Source: JAYZAP01 sp964645285 (GTDB lineage: Bacteria; Pseudomonadota; Alphaproteobacteria; JAAXGF01). From it: 27,921 nucleotides of DNA. The position numbers and the translations under genes were made by a program. This document shows positions 1 to 9,081 of the stretch, in pieces (positions within the stretch are counted from its first letter, which is position 1; every line of letters begins with the position of its first letter). A model generated the notes under the pieces. That model was not told the origin of the DNA, did no database searches, and was given only the letters and a program-made list of their open reading frames with translations. The DNA lies in contig CAZYDR010000049.1 in the NCBI GenBank assembly GCA_964645285.1, positions 1 to 27,921 on the forward strand, written 5' to 3'.

Positions 1-1
1 A

Positions 2-295
2 CCCCGGGCCGAGGTCAAAACCCTGCGCCAGGCCATGATCACCATTATCCTGGCCGACGTTACCATGTCCTTTGACAACGTGCTGGCGGTGGCCGGCGCC
101 GCCCACGATCACATTTGGGTACTGGTGTTCGGCCTTGTGTTGTCGATCACCCTGATGGCGGTGGCGGCCAACTGCATCGCCGGCCTGCTCGAGCGCCACC
201 ACTGGATCGCCTATATCGGCCTCGCCATCATCGCCTACGTGGCCGGTGACATGATCTATCGCGGTTTCGTCGAGGTCGCGCAAGCGGCCGCGTAA
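2..295 (+). CDS. TerC/YjbE-family integral membrane protein, 3' end (5' truncated)
   Basis: The reading frame is open to the left edge of the window, so this is the C-terminal ~97 residues of a longer protein; the first internal ATG is at 35. The segment contains the conserved TerC-like stretch around 'ILADVTMSFDNVLAVAGAA', where an Asp and an Asp-Asn pair lie in a membrane helix. Two further hydrophobic segments follow ('WVLVFGLVLSITLMAVA' and 'WIAYIGLAIIAYVAGDMIY'). TerC/YjbE/YkoY proteins are multi-spanning inner-membrane proteins linked to metal-ion (for example Mn) export or tellurite resistance; the substrate here cannot be told. The stop is TAA at 293-295. The next gene starts 32 bases later on the same strand. 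Confidence 0.85.
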   Translation, partial: PRAEVKTLRQAMITIILADVTMSFDNVLAVAGAAHDHIWVLVFGLVLSITLMAVAANCIAGLLERHHWIAYIGLAIIAYVAGDMIYRGFVEVAQAAA

Positions 296-327
296 ACCGC
301 TCGAACCAGAATTCGGGAGACACTGCC

Positions 328-1047
328 ATGCCTCAACCAGTCTGTGCGATTGTCGGCGCCGGGGAGGGTCTCGGCCGGTCGCTGGCGGCGAAGTTCGCCG
401 GCGAGAGATACGATATCGCCCTGATTTCGCGCACCGAAAAAGGCAGCCTCGCGGCGGCCGAGGCGGCAGCCGGTGCAAAGGTCAATTTCTATCAGGCCGA
501 CGCCACCGAGCCGGAAACCATCGAACAGGCCTTCGCAAAAGCGGCCGAGGACATGGGCGAGATCGACGTCCTCATCTACAACGCGCGCGGCAATTTCACC
601 CGATGCGAGCCCCTCGACATGACCTACCGGGCGCTTGAGGAGATTTATCGCCTGGAGGTGGTCGGCGCTTTCGCGGCCGCCAAATCAGTGCTGCCCGCCA
701 TGCGGCAACGAGGACGGGGCAGTGTGCTCTTCTCAAGCGCTACCGCGGCGTTACGCGGCTCGGCAACACACCCGCTCTACGCCATCGGAAAATTCGGGCT
801 GCGCGCCCTGTCGCAAAGCCTGGCCAAGGCCTATTCCAAGGACGGCGTCCATATCGTCCATGTAAGGCTTGATTGCGATCTCGACATGCCGTTGATACGT
901 GAGTTTTACGGCGACAACTTCGATGCCGATAAGATGGCCAATACCGACGACGTGGCCGAGGCCTACTGGTGGACGCACCAGCAGCCGAAGTCCGCGTGGA
1001 GCAACGAAATCGAACTCAGGCCCTACACCGAAACCTGGACCTATTGA
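328..1047 (+). CDS. SDR-family NAD(P)-dependent oxidoreductase
   Basis: This is a 239-residue protein, the usual length of a classical short-chain dehydrogenase/reductase. The N-terminal Rossmann glycine motif reads GAGEGLG (residues ~10-16). The structural NNAG motif is altered to NARG (~85-88). The catalytic Ser lies in 'LFSSATAA' and the Tyr/Lys pair in 'YAIGK', so the active site looks complete. A GGGAGA Shine-Dalgarno sequence lies 7-8 bases before the ATG. The C-terminus ('SNEIELRPYTETW') resembles a subgroup of uncharacterised alphaproteobacterial SDRs. The substrate is unknown. It ends one base from the convergent GFA gene's stop codon. Confidence 0.9.
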   Translation: MPQPVCAIVGAGEGLGRSLAAKFAGERYDIALISRTEKGSLAAAEAAAGAKVNFYQADATEPETIEQAFAKAAEDMGEIDVLIYNARGNFTRCEPLDMTYRALEEIYRLEVVGAFAAAKSVLPAMRQRGRGSVLFSSATAALRGSATHPLYAIGKFGLRALSQSLAKAYSKDGVHIVHVRLDCDLDMPLIREFYGDNFDADKMANTDDVAEAYWWTHQQPKSAWSNEIELRPYTETWTY

Positions 1048-1048
1048 T

Positions 1049-1897
1049 TTAGCCCGGCGGGCCTTCGTCATACTGCGGCAAGTCATCGGTGATGTCATGC
1101 CAACCGGCCATGTGATCAACGAATATATGGCTCCCCGGCCTGATGCCGGGGTCGTCATCCAGGGCGCTCAAAGGGATAATCGCGATGTTGCGCTCAGAGC
1201 CGACCCGCGGCATGAGCGAGCTGCAAATATCGCAGAACACCTGGGTGAAGCGCTGCGCCTCGGGAACCTTATAGCTTTTCAGGTGATCCTCGCCCTTGGT
1301 GAAATGAACACCGTCGGCAGCCGTGAAGCCGTTGCTCGCATGAGCCGCAGAACGACCATGGCGACAACGCGAACAATGGCAGTTGTAAGCCACCGTGAAC
1401 GGCGTAGCCACATGGAACTCGACAGCGCCGCATTCGCAGCTGCCGCGAACCACCCCTTCCGGACCCTCGGTCACGGGCTTGCCCTCGACGCTGGGAATGC
1501 CGGTCGCCTCGGGATAGGCGTTATGGCGAGGCAAGTCACCGGTCACCTCATGCCATGGCGCCGCATCGACGACAAAGATATTGCAGTCGGCTTTCTTGCC
1601 CTGGTCATGACAGCCGGCGGGCGCCACCCATACGTCACTGCCTTCGGTACCGTAAGGCACTACCGAGCCGCACACACCACAAGAGCTTCGCACCAATTGG
1701 GGCGACGAACGATAATAAACGATGGTGTCGGTGCCGCTGGTCCAGCGGAACTGATCGGGGCGCATGAAATAATACGTCCCGAAGGCCGCGCCATGCATTT
1801 TCTGGCACATCTTGCAATGGCAGTTGAAGGCTTGAAAAGGCTCGGCGGTTATTTCCCATGTCACACTGCCGCACAGGCATGTTCCCTTACTCATCAT
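1049..1897 (-). CDS. Tandem-domain GFA (glutathione-dependent formaldehyde-activating enzyme-like/CENP-V fold) protein
   Basis: The protein contains two complete GFA/CENP-V zinc-binding domains in a row; single-domain family members are typically ~120-150 residues. Domain 1 (about residues 1-135) has CxC (C7, C9), CxCxxC (C26, C28, C31) and CxxC (C73, C76). Domain 2 (about 150-280) repeats the pattern (C154/C156, C173/C175/C178, C222/C225). I chose the start at 1897 (ATG-ATG tandem) because GAGGA sits at 1907-1903, 5-8 bases upstream. A longer frame from 1954 has no such signal and adds a non-family N-terminus. Family members are often annotated as S-(hydroxymethyl)glutathione synthases, but that activity is doubtful for many of them. 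No formaldehyde or glutathione pathway genes are adjacent. Confidence 0.85.
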   Translation of the reverse strand: MMSKGTCLCGSVTWEITAEPFQAFNCHCKMCQKMHGAAFGTYYFMRPDQFRWTSGTDTIVYYRSSPQLVRSSCGVCGSVVPYGTEGSDVWVAPAGCHDQGKKADCNIFVVDAAPWHEVTGDLPRHNAYPEATGIPSVEGKPVTEGPEGVVRGSCECGAVEFHVATPFTVAYNCHCSRCRHGRSAAHASNGFTAADGVHFTKGEDHLKSYKVPEAQRFTQVFCDICSSLMPRVGSERNIAIIPLSALDDDPGIRPGSHIFVDHMAGWHDITDDLPQYDEGPPG

Positions 1898-2027
1898 TTT
1901 GATCCTCAAATGCAGGTCCGCCTGGAGAGTAAGGCCAATTGATATACGCAGCAATCCAATGTCGGGTTAACGTAACATTAGGCATTACCGTGTTCAACCA
2001 GGGGACGCTTTCCAGGGGTTCAGCGCG

Positions 2028-3858
2028 GTGAATGCGAAATCGGCAGTACTAGAGGGGCTCGCCCACCATCAGGCCGGCCGGTTGCCGGAGACCGAGGCGG
2101 CCTATCGCCAGGCTCTTGTGGCCGATCCCGACCAGTCCGACGCGCTCAACCTGCTGGGTACCCTGGCGCAGCATTTCGGCCATAGCGACGACGCCGTAAC
2201 GCTTATCGAGCGCGCCATTGCCGTGGGGTCGCCGGCAGCAGAAACCCATAACAACCTGGGCAATGCGTTGATGGATCAAGGCCGGACCGACGCGGCCATC
2301 AATGCCTACTCACGATCCATCGAACTCAAGCCCCACGCGGCCGTCACTCACAACGCCCTGGGCGCCGCCCTCATGGCTCGTGGTGACACGGAGCGCGCCA
2401 TCGGATCGTTTCGCCGAGCGAGCTTGACCCGACTGACGCCGAGGCCACCGGCAATCTGGGGCGCGTCTGCCTCGTGCTGGGTCGTCTCGACGACGCCGTC
2501 CCGGCCTTTCTGCGGGTTAGCAAACTCCGGCCGGACAACGCCGGGACCCATGCCAATCTCGGTATGTGCCTATTCGATAAGTCGCATTTCCAGGCAGCCG
2601 AAGCAGCGTTCCGGCGCGTCCTGCAATGCGACCCGTGACCGTCGAGGCCCACATCGGCCTAGCCCTCGGGGCACTCGCCGATCATGACTATGGGGCAGCG
2701 CTGGAGTCATGCGCCCGAGCGCTGGAAATCAATCCCAACTCGGTGGAGTCCCATACCAACAAAAGGATGACCTTGGAGCATCTGGGGCGTCTCGACGAGG
2801 CCGCCGCATCATACCGCGCGGCCCTCCATATCGACCCGGCCTATGGCGACGCCCACCGCAACCTGGGCACCATCAACACCTACCAGACGGGCGACCCCCA
2901 TATTGCCGCCATGGCGGCGGCGCTCGACGACCCGGCGACCACAACGAGTAATCGCCTCAATTTGCACTCGGCTCTGGCCAAGGCCTATGAGGATATCGGG
3001 AAATTCGACAAAGTCTTCGCCTGCCTCGACGCCAGCAACAACCTCCGGCGCGAGACTATTTCCTACGTCATGGCTGACCGTGATCGCGACGTCGATCAAA
3101 CCATAGCTACATTCACGCCGGCGCTGTTATCCCGCTTCAACGGCGGCGGCTGTGAGTCCGAACTTCCCATTTTCATCGTCGGCATGCCCCGTTCGGGATC
3201 GAGTCTGGTGGAGCAAATTCTCGCCAGTCACCCGCAAATTCATGGCGCCGGCGAGCGTCGCGACATGGGCCGTATCGCCGCGACACCGGGAAATATTGGC
3301 GATGCCGGTACCATTGATCTGGAGGCGCTTGTCCAGACCTATATCGATGCCATCCGTCACGACGGCGCCACGCGGGTCATCGATAAGGCGCCAGGCAACT
3401 TCGAGCGGCTGGGATTGATCCGCCTGATCCTGCCCCGGGCGCGGATCATTCATTGCCACCGCGACCCCATGGACACCTGCCTGTCCTGCTTCAAAACCCT
3501 GTTCCAGGAAAGCAACGGCTACAGCTATGACCTGACCGAACTAGGTCACTACTATCGGGCCTACGAACGACCCATGGATCATTGGCGCGCGGTGCTGCCG
3601 GGGACCATTCTTGATGTGGGTTACGAAGACGTGGTCGATGACGTGGAGACCATGGCGCGCCGGCTCGTGGATTTCTGCGGCCCGCCCTGGGATGACACCT
3701 GCCTGTCATTCCATGAGACCAAACGGCCGGTCCACACCGCCAGCGGCGTCCAGGTGCGCAAGCCCATTTACAAATCGTCGCTCGGCCGCTGGCGCCACTA
3801 TGAACACCACCTGGGTCCCCTGGTCGAAGCCCTCGGCCCACGGGATGTGGTATCGTAA
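2028..3858 (+). pseudogene. TPR-repeat sulfotransferase, interrupted by two frameshifts
   Basis: The intact reading would be ~610 residues: about seven 34-residue TPR units followed by a sulfotransferase domain. The frame is lost near 2420 (after 'IGSFRRA') and resumes one base out of phase with 'ELDPTDAEATGNLG'. It is lost again at 2632-2636 (a C run, then TGA) and resumes in the third frame with 'VTVEAHIGLALGA'. The sulfotransferase part shows the 5'-phosphosulfate loop 'MPRSGSSLVEQ' (~3184-3216) and the 3'-phosphate region 'RIIHCHRDPMDTCLSC', both typical of PAPS-dependent Sulfotransfer_1/3 enzymes. The start is GTG at 2028 with AGGGG 9 bases upstream. TPR-sulfotransferases are common in alphaproteobacteria and are thought to modify proteins or polysaccharides. 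The breaks could be real decay or assembly error. Confidence 0.85.
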
Positions 3859-3883
3859 GCGACCACAACCAAGGACGCCTCCC

Positions 3884-4419
3884 ATGAGCATTCGCAAGAC
3901 CCTGATGATCAAGGAAGTCACCGAGACCAGCGATACTGGCAAGGCCTGTGACCCGATCACCCGGGTGGTCGCCATGGCGGTCATCCGTAATCCCTACACC
4001 GGCCAGTTCGGCGACGACCTGTCGCTATTATTCGATCTCGGCGGCAAGCTCGGCGAACAGCTCATGGACGAGGCCGTGGCCCTGCTCGGCGGCCCGCCGG
4101 TAAGCTACGGTAATGCCGCCATCGTCGGGGTCGACGGTGAGATGGAACACGGCGGTGCCATGACCCACCCCAAGCTAGGCAAACCCATGCGCGCCGCGGT
4201 CGGCGGCGGCAAGTCGCTGATCGCCTCCAACGTCAAGGTCGCCACCATGGGCACGGCCATCGACCTGCCGCTCGGCCACAAGGACGACGGCTGGTCGTTC
4301 GACCATTTCGGCACCATGACCGTCATGGTCGCCGACGCCCCACGCCCGGACGAGATCGTCCTCTGCATGGCGGTGGCCGACGGCGCCCCCGGGTCGGCAA
4401 CGCGCCGATTACGGACTAA
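3884..4419 (+). pseudogene. DUF1185 'amino acid synthesis' family protein, frameshift in the last codons
   Basis: The ATG at 3884 follows AAGGA with 8-base spacing. The protein matches the PF06684/DUF1185 family from 'IRKTLMIKEVTE' through 'PMRAAVGGGKSLI', 'GTAIDLPLGHKDDGW' and 'DAPRPDEIVLCMAVADG'. Function in this family is not established; members often neighbour amide- or ureide-type catabolic genes. At the C5 run 4386-4390 the frame is lost. Adding one C gives GAPRVGNAPITD and a TAA at 4417-4419, the expected family end, for ~178 residues in all. As written, the frame instead runs on to 4645 through ~85 residues antisense to the neighbouring synthetase, which is implausible. The restored 3' end overlaps the convergent synthetase gene by 11 bases. 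Confidence 0.82.
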
Positions 4420-6490
4420 CCGGCACCACCAATGCATCGACCGCCCGGCAGCCGTCGGGGCCGGCGATGATCGGGTTGACGTCGATTTCGCCGATGGCGT
4501 CACCCAGGGTCGCGGCCAGGACCGAGAACCGGGCCAGAGCGTCGGCCACCGCCTCCACGTCGGCGGCGAGTTTGCCTCTGACGCCGTCGAGCAATTTCCG
4601 AATGCTCAGGCGATCGATCAAGCGGCGAGCCTCGGCGGTGTCTAACGGCGGCAGGGCGAAGCAGGCGTCGCTCATGACTTCGACCAGGATGCCGCCGGCG
4701 CTAATCATAACCAGCGGGCCGAACTGCGGGTCGTTGACCATGCCGAAGGCCAGTTCGACACCCGACGGCGCCATGGGAGATATGACAACCCGCGGACCGA
4801 GCCGTTCCGCCATGTCATCGTAGGCGGCGGCAACCGCGTCGTCGCCGTCAAGGCCAAGGGCGACGCCGCTGACGTCAGACTTGTGGCGGATCGAGGGCTC
4901 GGCTGTCTTAAGAGCAACAGCCCCGCCCATGGCTCCTGCCGCCGCCACGGCGCCATCGCGGGTGGTGGTGATGGTCGACAGGTTGGCCGGAACCCCGAAG
5001 CTGTCGAGCATTTCGAGCCCCTCGGTCTCGCCGAACGGCGCGCCATTGGCGAGACGGTCGCGCCACTTGGCGGCCACCGCATCGCCGGGTCCCGCCGGTG
5101 GCGTCAAAGCCGGCCGCGCCTGCCAATCGCGATAGGCGAATGAATTGCGGATCGCCGTCATGGCCGGGCCGACCTCTTCAAGCAGCGGCATGCCGGACTC
5201 TTTGAGAACCAGTGCATTGCGCTGGCTTTGGCCATTTGGCACGCAAGTCACGAAAGCCATGGGCTTGCCGGTTCTGCGGGAAATATCCGGCGCGCCCTCG
5301 ACAAACGGCGTGCGGTAGCTTTCCACATCGCGAATGTCGGCGACCCACAGACCGAAGCCCGTGTCCGGGTCCTCCATGAGCGCCGTCATGCAGTCGAGGA
5401 AAATGTTCACATAGTCGTTGCCGGTACCCCAGGCATCGAGCGGGTTTACCGGATCAAGGCCATATTCCAGGCGTTCTTCCAGACGCGCCGCCGTGGCGTC
5501 GTTGATTTCCGCGAAAGGCACATCGATACGGTCGGCTTCGTCGGTTAGGTATTCCCGTTCGCCGCCGGAATCGGTAATCACCACCATTCCGCCCGGTGCG
5601 GCACGCGGCGTCTGGGTCATCACCTGGAGGGTCGCGAACATATCGGACATGGTGGTGCAACGGATCACGCCATAGCGATCGAACAGGGCGTTGTAGGCGT
5701 CGTCGTCGCCGGCCAGGGCGCCGGAATGGCTGACCGCCATGGCCTTGGCCGCTTCACTGCGGGCGCACTTGACCGCGACGATGGGAATATCGAGTTGCGC
5801 GGCCCGCGTCGCCGCTGCGATGAAGGCGTCAGGGTCGCGGATGGTTTCGATGAACAAGGCGATGGCCTTGGTGGTCGGCAGGTCGAGGACATAGTCCATA
5901 TAGTCGGCGGTGGTGGTGGAGATTTCCTGGCCCGACGAGACGGAAAAATTGAAGCTGAGCCGACCGTCGTTCTCTACCATGCCGCCATAGATCGACCCGG
6001 ACTGGGAGATCATGGCGACGTCGCCCGGCACCTGTTTGGCCTTGTTGCCCAGGGAACAGCGAATTTCGTGGTCGCGGTTATAAAAGCCGCTGCCGTTGCC
6101 GCCGCAGACCTGTACGCCCGCCTCATGGGTCATGGCGCGCAGCCGCTCAAGCAACGGCGGGTCCGTGTCGTCGGGCAGATAGCAGCTACTGAAAATACTG
6201 ATCGCCTTGACGTCGGCCTTGATGGCGTCCTCGACCACCGCCTCCAGGCGCTCGTTGGCGACTACCAACAGGGCATGATCGAGAGGTCCCGGCACCGCGC
6301 CCAGACCGGGATAGCAGGGCTGGCCCTCTATCTCGTCATAGCGTGGATTGACCAGGTGAAGGTCGCCGTCGAAACCGGCGCTCAGGCAGCCGGCTATAAC
6401 GTTACGGGCAAATGACTTCTCGCGCGGCGAGGCGCCGACGACGGCGATGGATTTAGGTTCGAGTAAAGGCTGTAGGCGGTGCTGCGACAC
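4409..6490 (-). CDS. ADP-forming acyl-CoA synthetase (acetate-CoA ligase family, alpha+beta fusion)
   Basis: This is a 693-residue protein with the domain order of single-chain NDP-forming acyl-CoA synthetases. A CoA-binding Rossmann domain (about 1-135, 'SIAVVGASPREKS') is followed by succinyl-CoA-ligase-like domains (~150-450) and an ATP-grasp domain (~480-693; 'FGVPANLS', 'VALKTAEPSIRHKSDVSGV'). The phosphohistidine is H255 in 'AVSHSGALAG'. No acetyltransferase domain is attached, unlike Pat/YfiQ. The predicted reaction is acyl-CoA + ADP + Pi to acid + CoA + ATP, reversible; the acyl substrate is unknown. The start is GTG, with GGAGGG 5-6 bases upstream. It lies 85 bases downstream of the glutamate-synthase-like operon and converges on the DUF1185 gene. 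Confidence 0.9.
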   Translation of the reverse strand: MSQHRLQPLLEPKSIAVVGASPREKSFARNVIAGCLSAGFDGDLHLVNPRYDEIEGQPCYPGLGAVPGPLDHALLVVANERLEAVVEDAIKADVKAISIFSSCYLPDDTDPPLLERLRAMTHEAGVQVCGGNGSGFYNRDHEIRCSLGNKAKQVPGDVAMISQSGSIYGGMVENDGRLSFNFSVSSGQEISTTTADYMDYVLDLPTTKAIALFIETIRDPDAFIAAATRAAQLDIPIVAVKCARSEAAKAMAVSHSGALAGDDDAYNALFDRYGVIRCTTMSDMFATLQVMTQTPRAAPGGMVVITDSGGEREYLTDEADRIDVPFAEINDATAARLEERLEYGLDPVNPLDAWGTGNDYVNIFLDCMTALMEDPDTGFGLWVADIRDVESYRTPFVEGAPDISRRTGKPMAFVTCVPNGQSQRNALVLKESGMPLLEEVGPAMTAIRNSFAYRDWQARPALTPPAGPGDAVAAKWRDRLANGAPFGETEGLEMLDSFGVPANLSTITTTRDGAVAAAGAMGGAVALKTAEPSIRHKSDVSGVALGLDGDDAVAAAYDDMAERLGPRVVISPMAPSGVELAFGMVNDPQFGPLVMISAGGILVEVMSDACFALPPLDTAEARRLIDRLSIRKLLDGVRGKLAADVEAVADALARFSVLAATLGDAIGEIDVNPIIAGPDGCRAVDALVVPVSP

Positions 6491-6575
6491 GTGATCCCTC
6501 CGGGCACGAATTGGCGTCGCAGCAAACTCTAGCCGGTGATTCGGAAGGACCGATACAGAAATCGACGATCAGGGG

Positions 6576-9080
6576 CTAATGAGTTCCCGCCAGCGGAATC
6601 GAGGTCGCCGCCTCGGTTGCCAGCGTCAAGGTCCGAAGATCCTCCGGCTCGAGATTCTGCAGGTTGGTCTTACCCGTACAACGGGCCATCATGGAGGCTT
6701 CGTTGACGCTCGCCTTGATAATGTTGGCAACCGCCTGGGCGCGCTCTTCCTGGCTGCGATCGGCGGTGAACTCCATGCCATGGGCAGCGGTGATCGAGCC
6801 ACCAACGGCCAGGGCCAGGGGCACGCCAAGCACCGAGGCAACGCCGCCAAGACTAATGACCTTGGCCCCGTCGGTACCGGAACGCACGCCGCCGAAATAA
6901 ACCAGGTCGATCTCCTCTTCCCGGCGCAGGCGACGAAGAATGGCAACTGCGTCGCGCAGGATGGAGAGGTCCGGGGCGCCGGAAAGTTCAGCCCAGGGCG
7001 CACCGAGACCGCCGGAGCCATCAAGCAGCAGCATGTCGTAGCCGCCCTTGAGGGCGAAGGGAATGGCCTCTTCGAGAATCGCCGGCGATGACACCGCCAG
7101 TCCCAGCACCTGATCGTCACGGAAGCGCTTCGCGTTAAGCGCCACGAATTGATGGCCAAGGGCGTGGATCAACGCAGCGGCGTCTTCGCTCGGCGCGATC
7201 TGATCCGGCACCACAAGTTGGAACCACGGCACATCGCCGCCAATGGGCTGGACGCCGAGGTAACCAGAATTCGCTTCGGCCAGGCCGGCGGCGACACCGC
7301 GCCGCACATCATCGGGCGCGTCGTCGAACCCGGTGGCCAGGAACGGCTGAGCCAGATCCAGACGGCCGCCGATATCGAGGGTCACCTTGCAGGCTTCGCG
7401 ATAGGGATCGATCACCAGACGCGACAGGTTGGCCGGCAGAAACACCAGATCGTCGAGGGTCGCCGGGCGTCCTTCGGAGAACGGATTATCGCGCAATTGC
7501 AAACGTTTACCCATCATCTTCTCATGTGCCGCATGATTCGCCGGATTAGTCCGCGCCATGGTGAAGATGTCTTCCCGGTGGCGCACGGCGTAGTCGGCCG
7601 AGCCGGTCTCGGCATCGCAGCGGTAACACCGCGCCGCCTCCTCACGAGCCTCGTCCCAATTGTAGGTCGCCTCGATCTCGGGAAACTCCACGGGCTTGTC
7701 GCCCAGGCCGAAGAACTCGGGGTGGTGCAGAGCATTGCGCTCCCACATGGGGTCCTGGGCGATGGCCACCCGGCGGGTCCGATGCGGCGTGCGATAGGCC
7801 ATGGGTTCGTCACGGCCTTCGAGGTAGGCCCGTATGTAATAGGCCGCACGCTGGCCGTGATGCATAGCCATGACGATGGTCGAGCCGCCAAAGGCGCCGT
7901 CGCCAGCGGCGAACACCATGGCATCGTCGGTGCCCATGCCGTCGAAGTCCGTGCGTACCCGGTCGCCGGCCATGAGACCGTGTTCGTCGAGATCATCGCA
8001 GGCGGAATACTGACCGACCGCGGCGATGACCATGCCGCAGGGGATATCGTGCTCGCTACCCGGCACGTCCACCGGTCGGCGGCGGCCGTCTTCGTCGGGC
8101 TCGCCTAGTTCGGTGCGGATGCAGTGAAGGATCAGCCCGTCGTCATTGGCCGTGATCGCCACCTGGCGCGTGCTGTAGACGAAGTCGATGCCTTCCTCGA
8201 TGGCGCCTTCCAGTTCGATCTTGCGGGCTGGAATCTCCTCGGCGGAGCGGCGGTAGATAACCTTGACGTCCTTGCAGCCGGGCAGACGCTTGGCCACTCG
8301 GCAGGCGTCCATGGCGACATCGCCGCCGCCAATCACCACCACGGTCTCGGGCATTTCGGGCCGGGCGCCGCCGTTGATCTGGCGCAGGTATTCAACGCCG
8401 TCGATGACGCGCTCGTCGTCCTCGCCGGGAATGCCCATGTCCTTGCCCCACCAGGCGCCGATGGTCAGCAGTACGGCATCGTGGTTATCCTTGAGTTCGT
8501 CGAGAGTAATGTTGCGGCCGAGCGCCGTGTTCACATGAATGTCGATGCCGGGGCAGTGCTTCTGGAGCCGCGCCACGTCTTCGTCGATGATGCCGGGCGG
8601 CAGGCGGAAGGCGGGAATGCCCCAGTTCATCATGCCGCCGGGACGGTCGGTCATCTCGTAGACATCGACCTTGAAACCAGCCTCTGCCAGATCATGGGCG
8701 GCGACCAGACCGGCAGGCCCGGCACCGACAATGGCAACGCGGTGTTCGCGGGTAACCGTGGCCATCTTGGGCTGGAAGGTATCGCCCAGTTTGTCCATGA
8801 CAAAGCGCTTGAGATTGCGAATCTGCAAGGCTCCGTCGCTGGCCGTGCGGCGGCAGGCCGGCTCGCACGGCGCATCGCAGACACGACCGCAGATCGAACT
8901 GAATGGATTGGTCGCGGTGATCGCCTCGAAGGCTTCGTCGAACCGACCTTCCCAGATGTAAGCGATATAAGACGGCGCGTCGGTGCCCACCGGACAGGCG
9001 ATCTGACAGGGCGCCGGCACGAAATGGAGATCGGCGGTGTCGTCGGCGAGTTGTTCCTCGAAGGTCGCACTATCAGTCAT
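6576..9080 (-). CDS. GltD-like FAD/NAD(P)H oxidoreductase fused to a second glutamate-synthase-type barrel
   Basis: With ATG at 9080 (GAGGAG 10 bases upstream, one base after the preceding stop) the protein has 834 residues. An ATG at 9125 would overlap the upstream gene by 44 bases and is less likely. An N-terminal Fe-S domain has C25-x3-C29 and C64-x3-C68-x3-C72-x3-C76. It is followed by the FAD motif GAGPAG (119-124), the NAD(P)H motif GGGDVAMD (251-258) with YRR, and the second FAD motif AGDGAFGG (392-399), as in GltD. A CxxC (C485, C488; 'EAARCYRCD') follows. Residues ~525-819 resemble the FMN barrel of GltB/GlxD ('PATLDDLVFLPANLSRL', 'LLLDGSGGLGAPW', 'YFGGVRSGTDGAKV'). However, this barrel lacks the NTGEGG loop and the three-cysteine 3Fe-4S motif. 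It probably delivers electrons to the adjacent synthase subunit; the role of the second barrel is unknown. Confidence 0.88.
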   Translation of the reverse strand: MTDSATFEEQLADDTADLHFVPAPCQIACPVGTDAPSYIAYIWEGRFDEAFEAITATNPFSSICGRVCDAPCEPACRRTASDGALQIRNLKRFVMDKLGDTFQPKMATVTREHRVAIVGAGPAGLVAAHDLAEAGFKVDVYEMTDRPGGMMNWGIPAFRLPPGIIDEDVARLQKHCPGIDIHVNTALGRNITLDELKDNHDAVLLTIGAWWGKDMGIPGEDDERVIDGVEYLRQINGGARPEMPETVVVIGGGDVAMDACRVAKRLPGCKDVKVIYRRSAEEIPARKIELEGAIEEGIDFVYSTRQVAITANDDGLILHCIRTELGEPDEDGRRRPVDVPGSEHDIPCGMVIAAVGQYSACDDLDEHGLMAGDRVRTDFDGMGTDDAMVFAAGDGAFGGSTIVMAMHHGQRAAYYIRAYLEGRDEPMAYRTPHRTRRVAIAQDPMWERNALHHPEFFGLGDKPVEFPEIEATYNWDEAREEAARCYRCDAETGSADYAVRHREDIFTMARTNPANHAAHEKMMGKRLQLRDNPFSEGRPATLDDLVFLPANLSRLVIDPYREACKVTLDIGGRLDLAQPFLATGFDDAPDDVRRGVAAGLAEANSGYLGVQPIGGDVPWFQLVVPDQIAPSEDAAALIHALGHQFVALNAKRFRDDQVLGLAVSSPAILEEAIPFALKGGYDMLLLDGSGGLGAPWAELSGAPDLSILRDAVAILRRLRREEEIDLVYFGGVRSGTDGAKVISLGGVASVLGVPLALAVGGSITAAHGMEFTADRSQEERAQAVANIIKASVNEASMMARCTGKTNLQNLEPEDLRTLTLATEAATSIPLAGTH

Positions 9081-9081
9081 C

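Noticed and set aside
1132..1150. Palindrome CCCCGGC-N5-GCCGGGG as a terminator
   Set aside because: It lies within the GFA coding sequence at a conserved segment (PGIRPGS), with no T run.
1898..2027. Promoter in the gap between the divergent GFA and TPR-sulfotransferase genes
   Set aside because: The divergent layout implies promoters, but I could not find a convincing -35/-10 pair, only the AGGGG ribosome site at 2014-2018.
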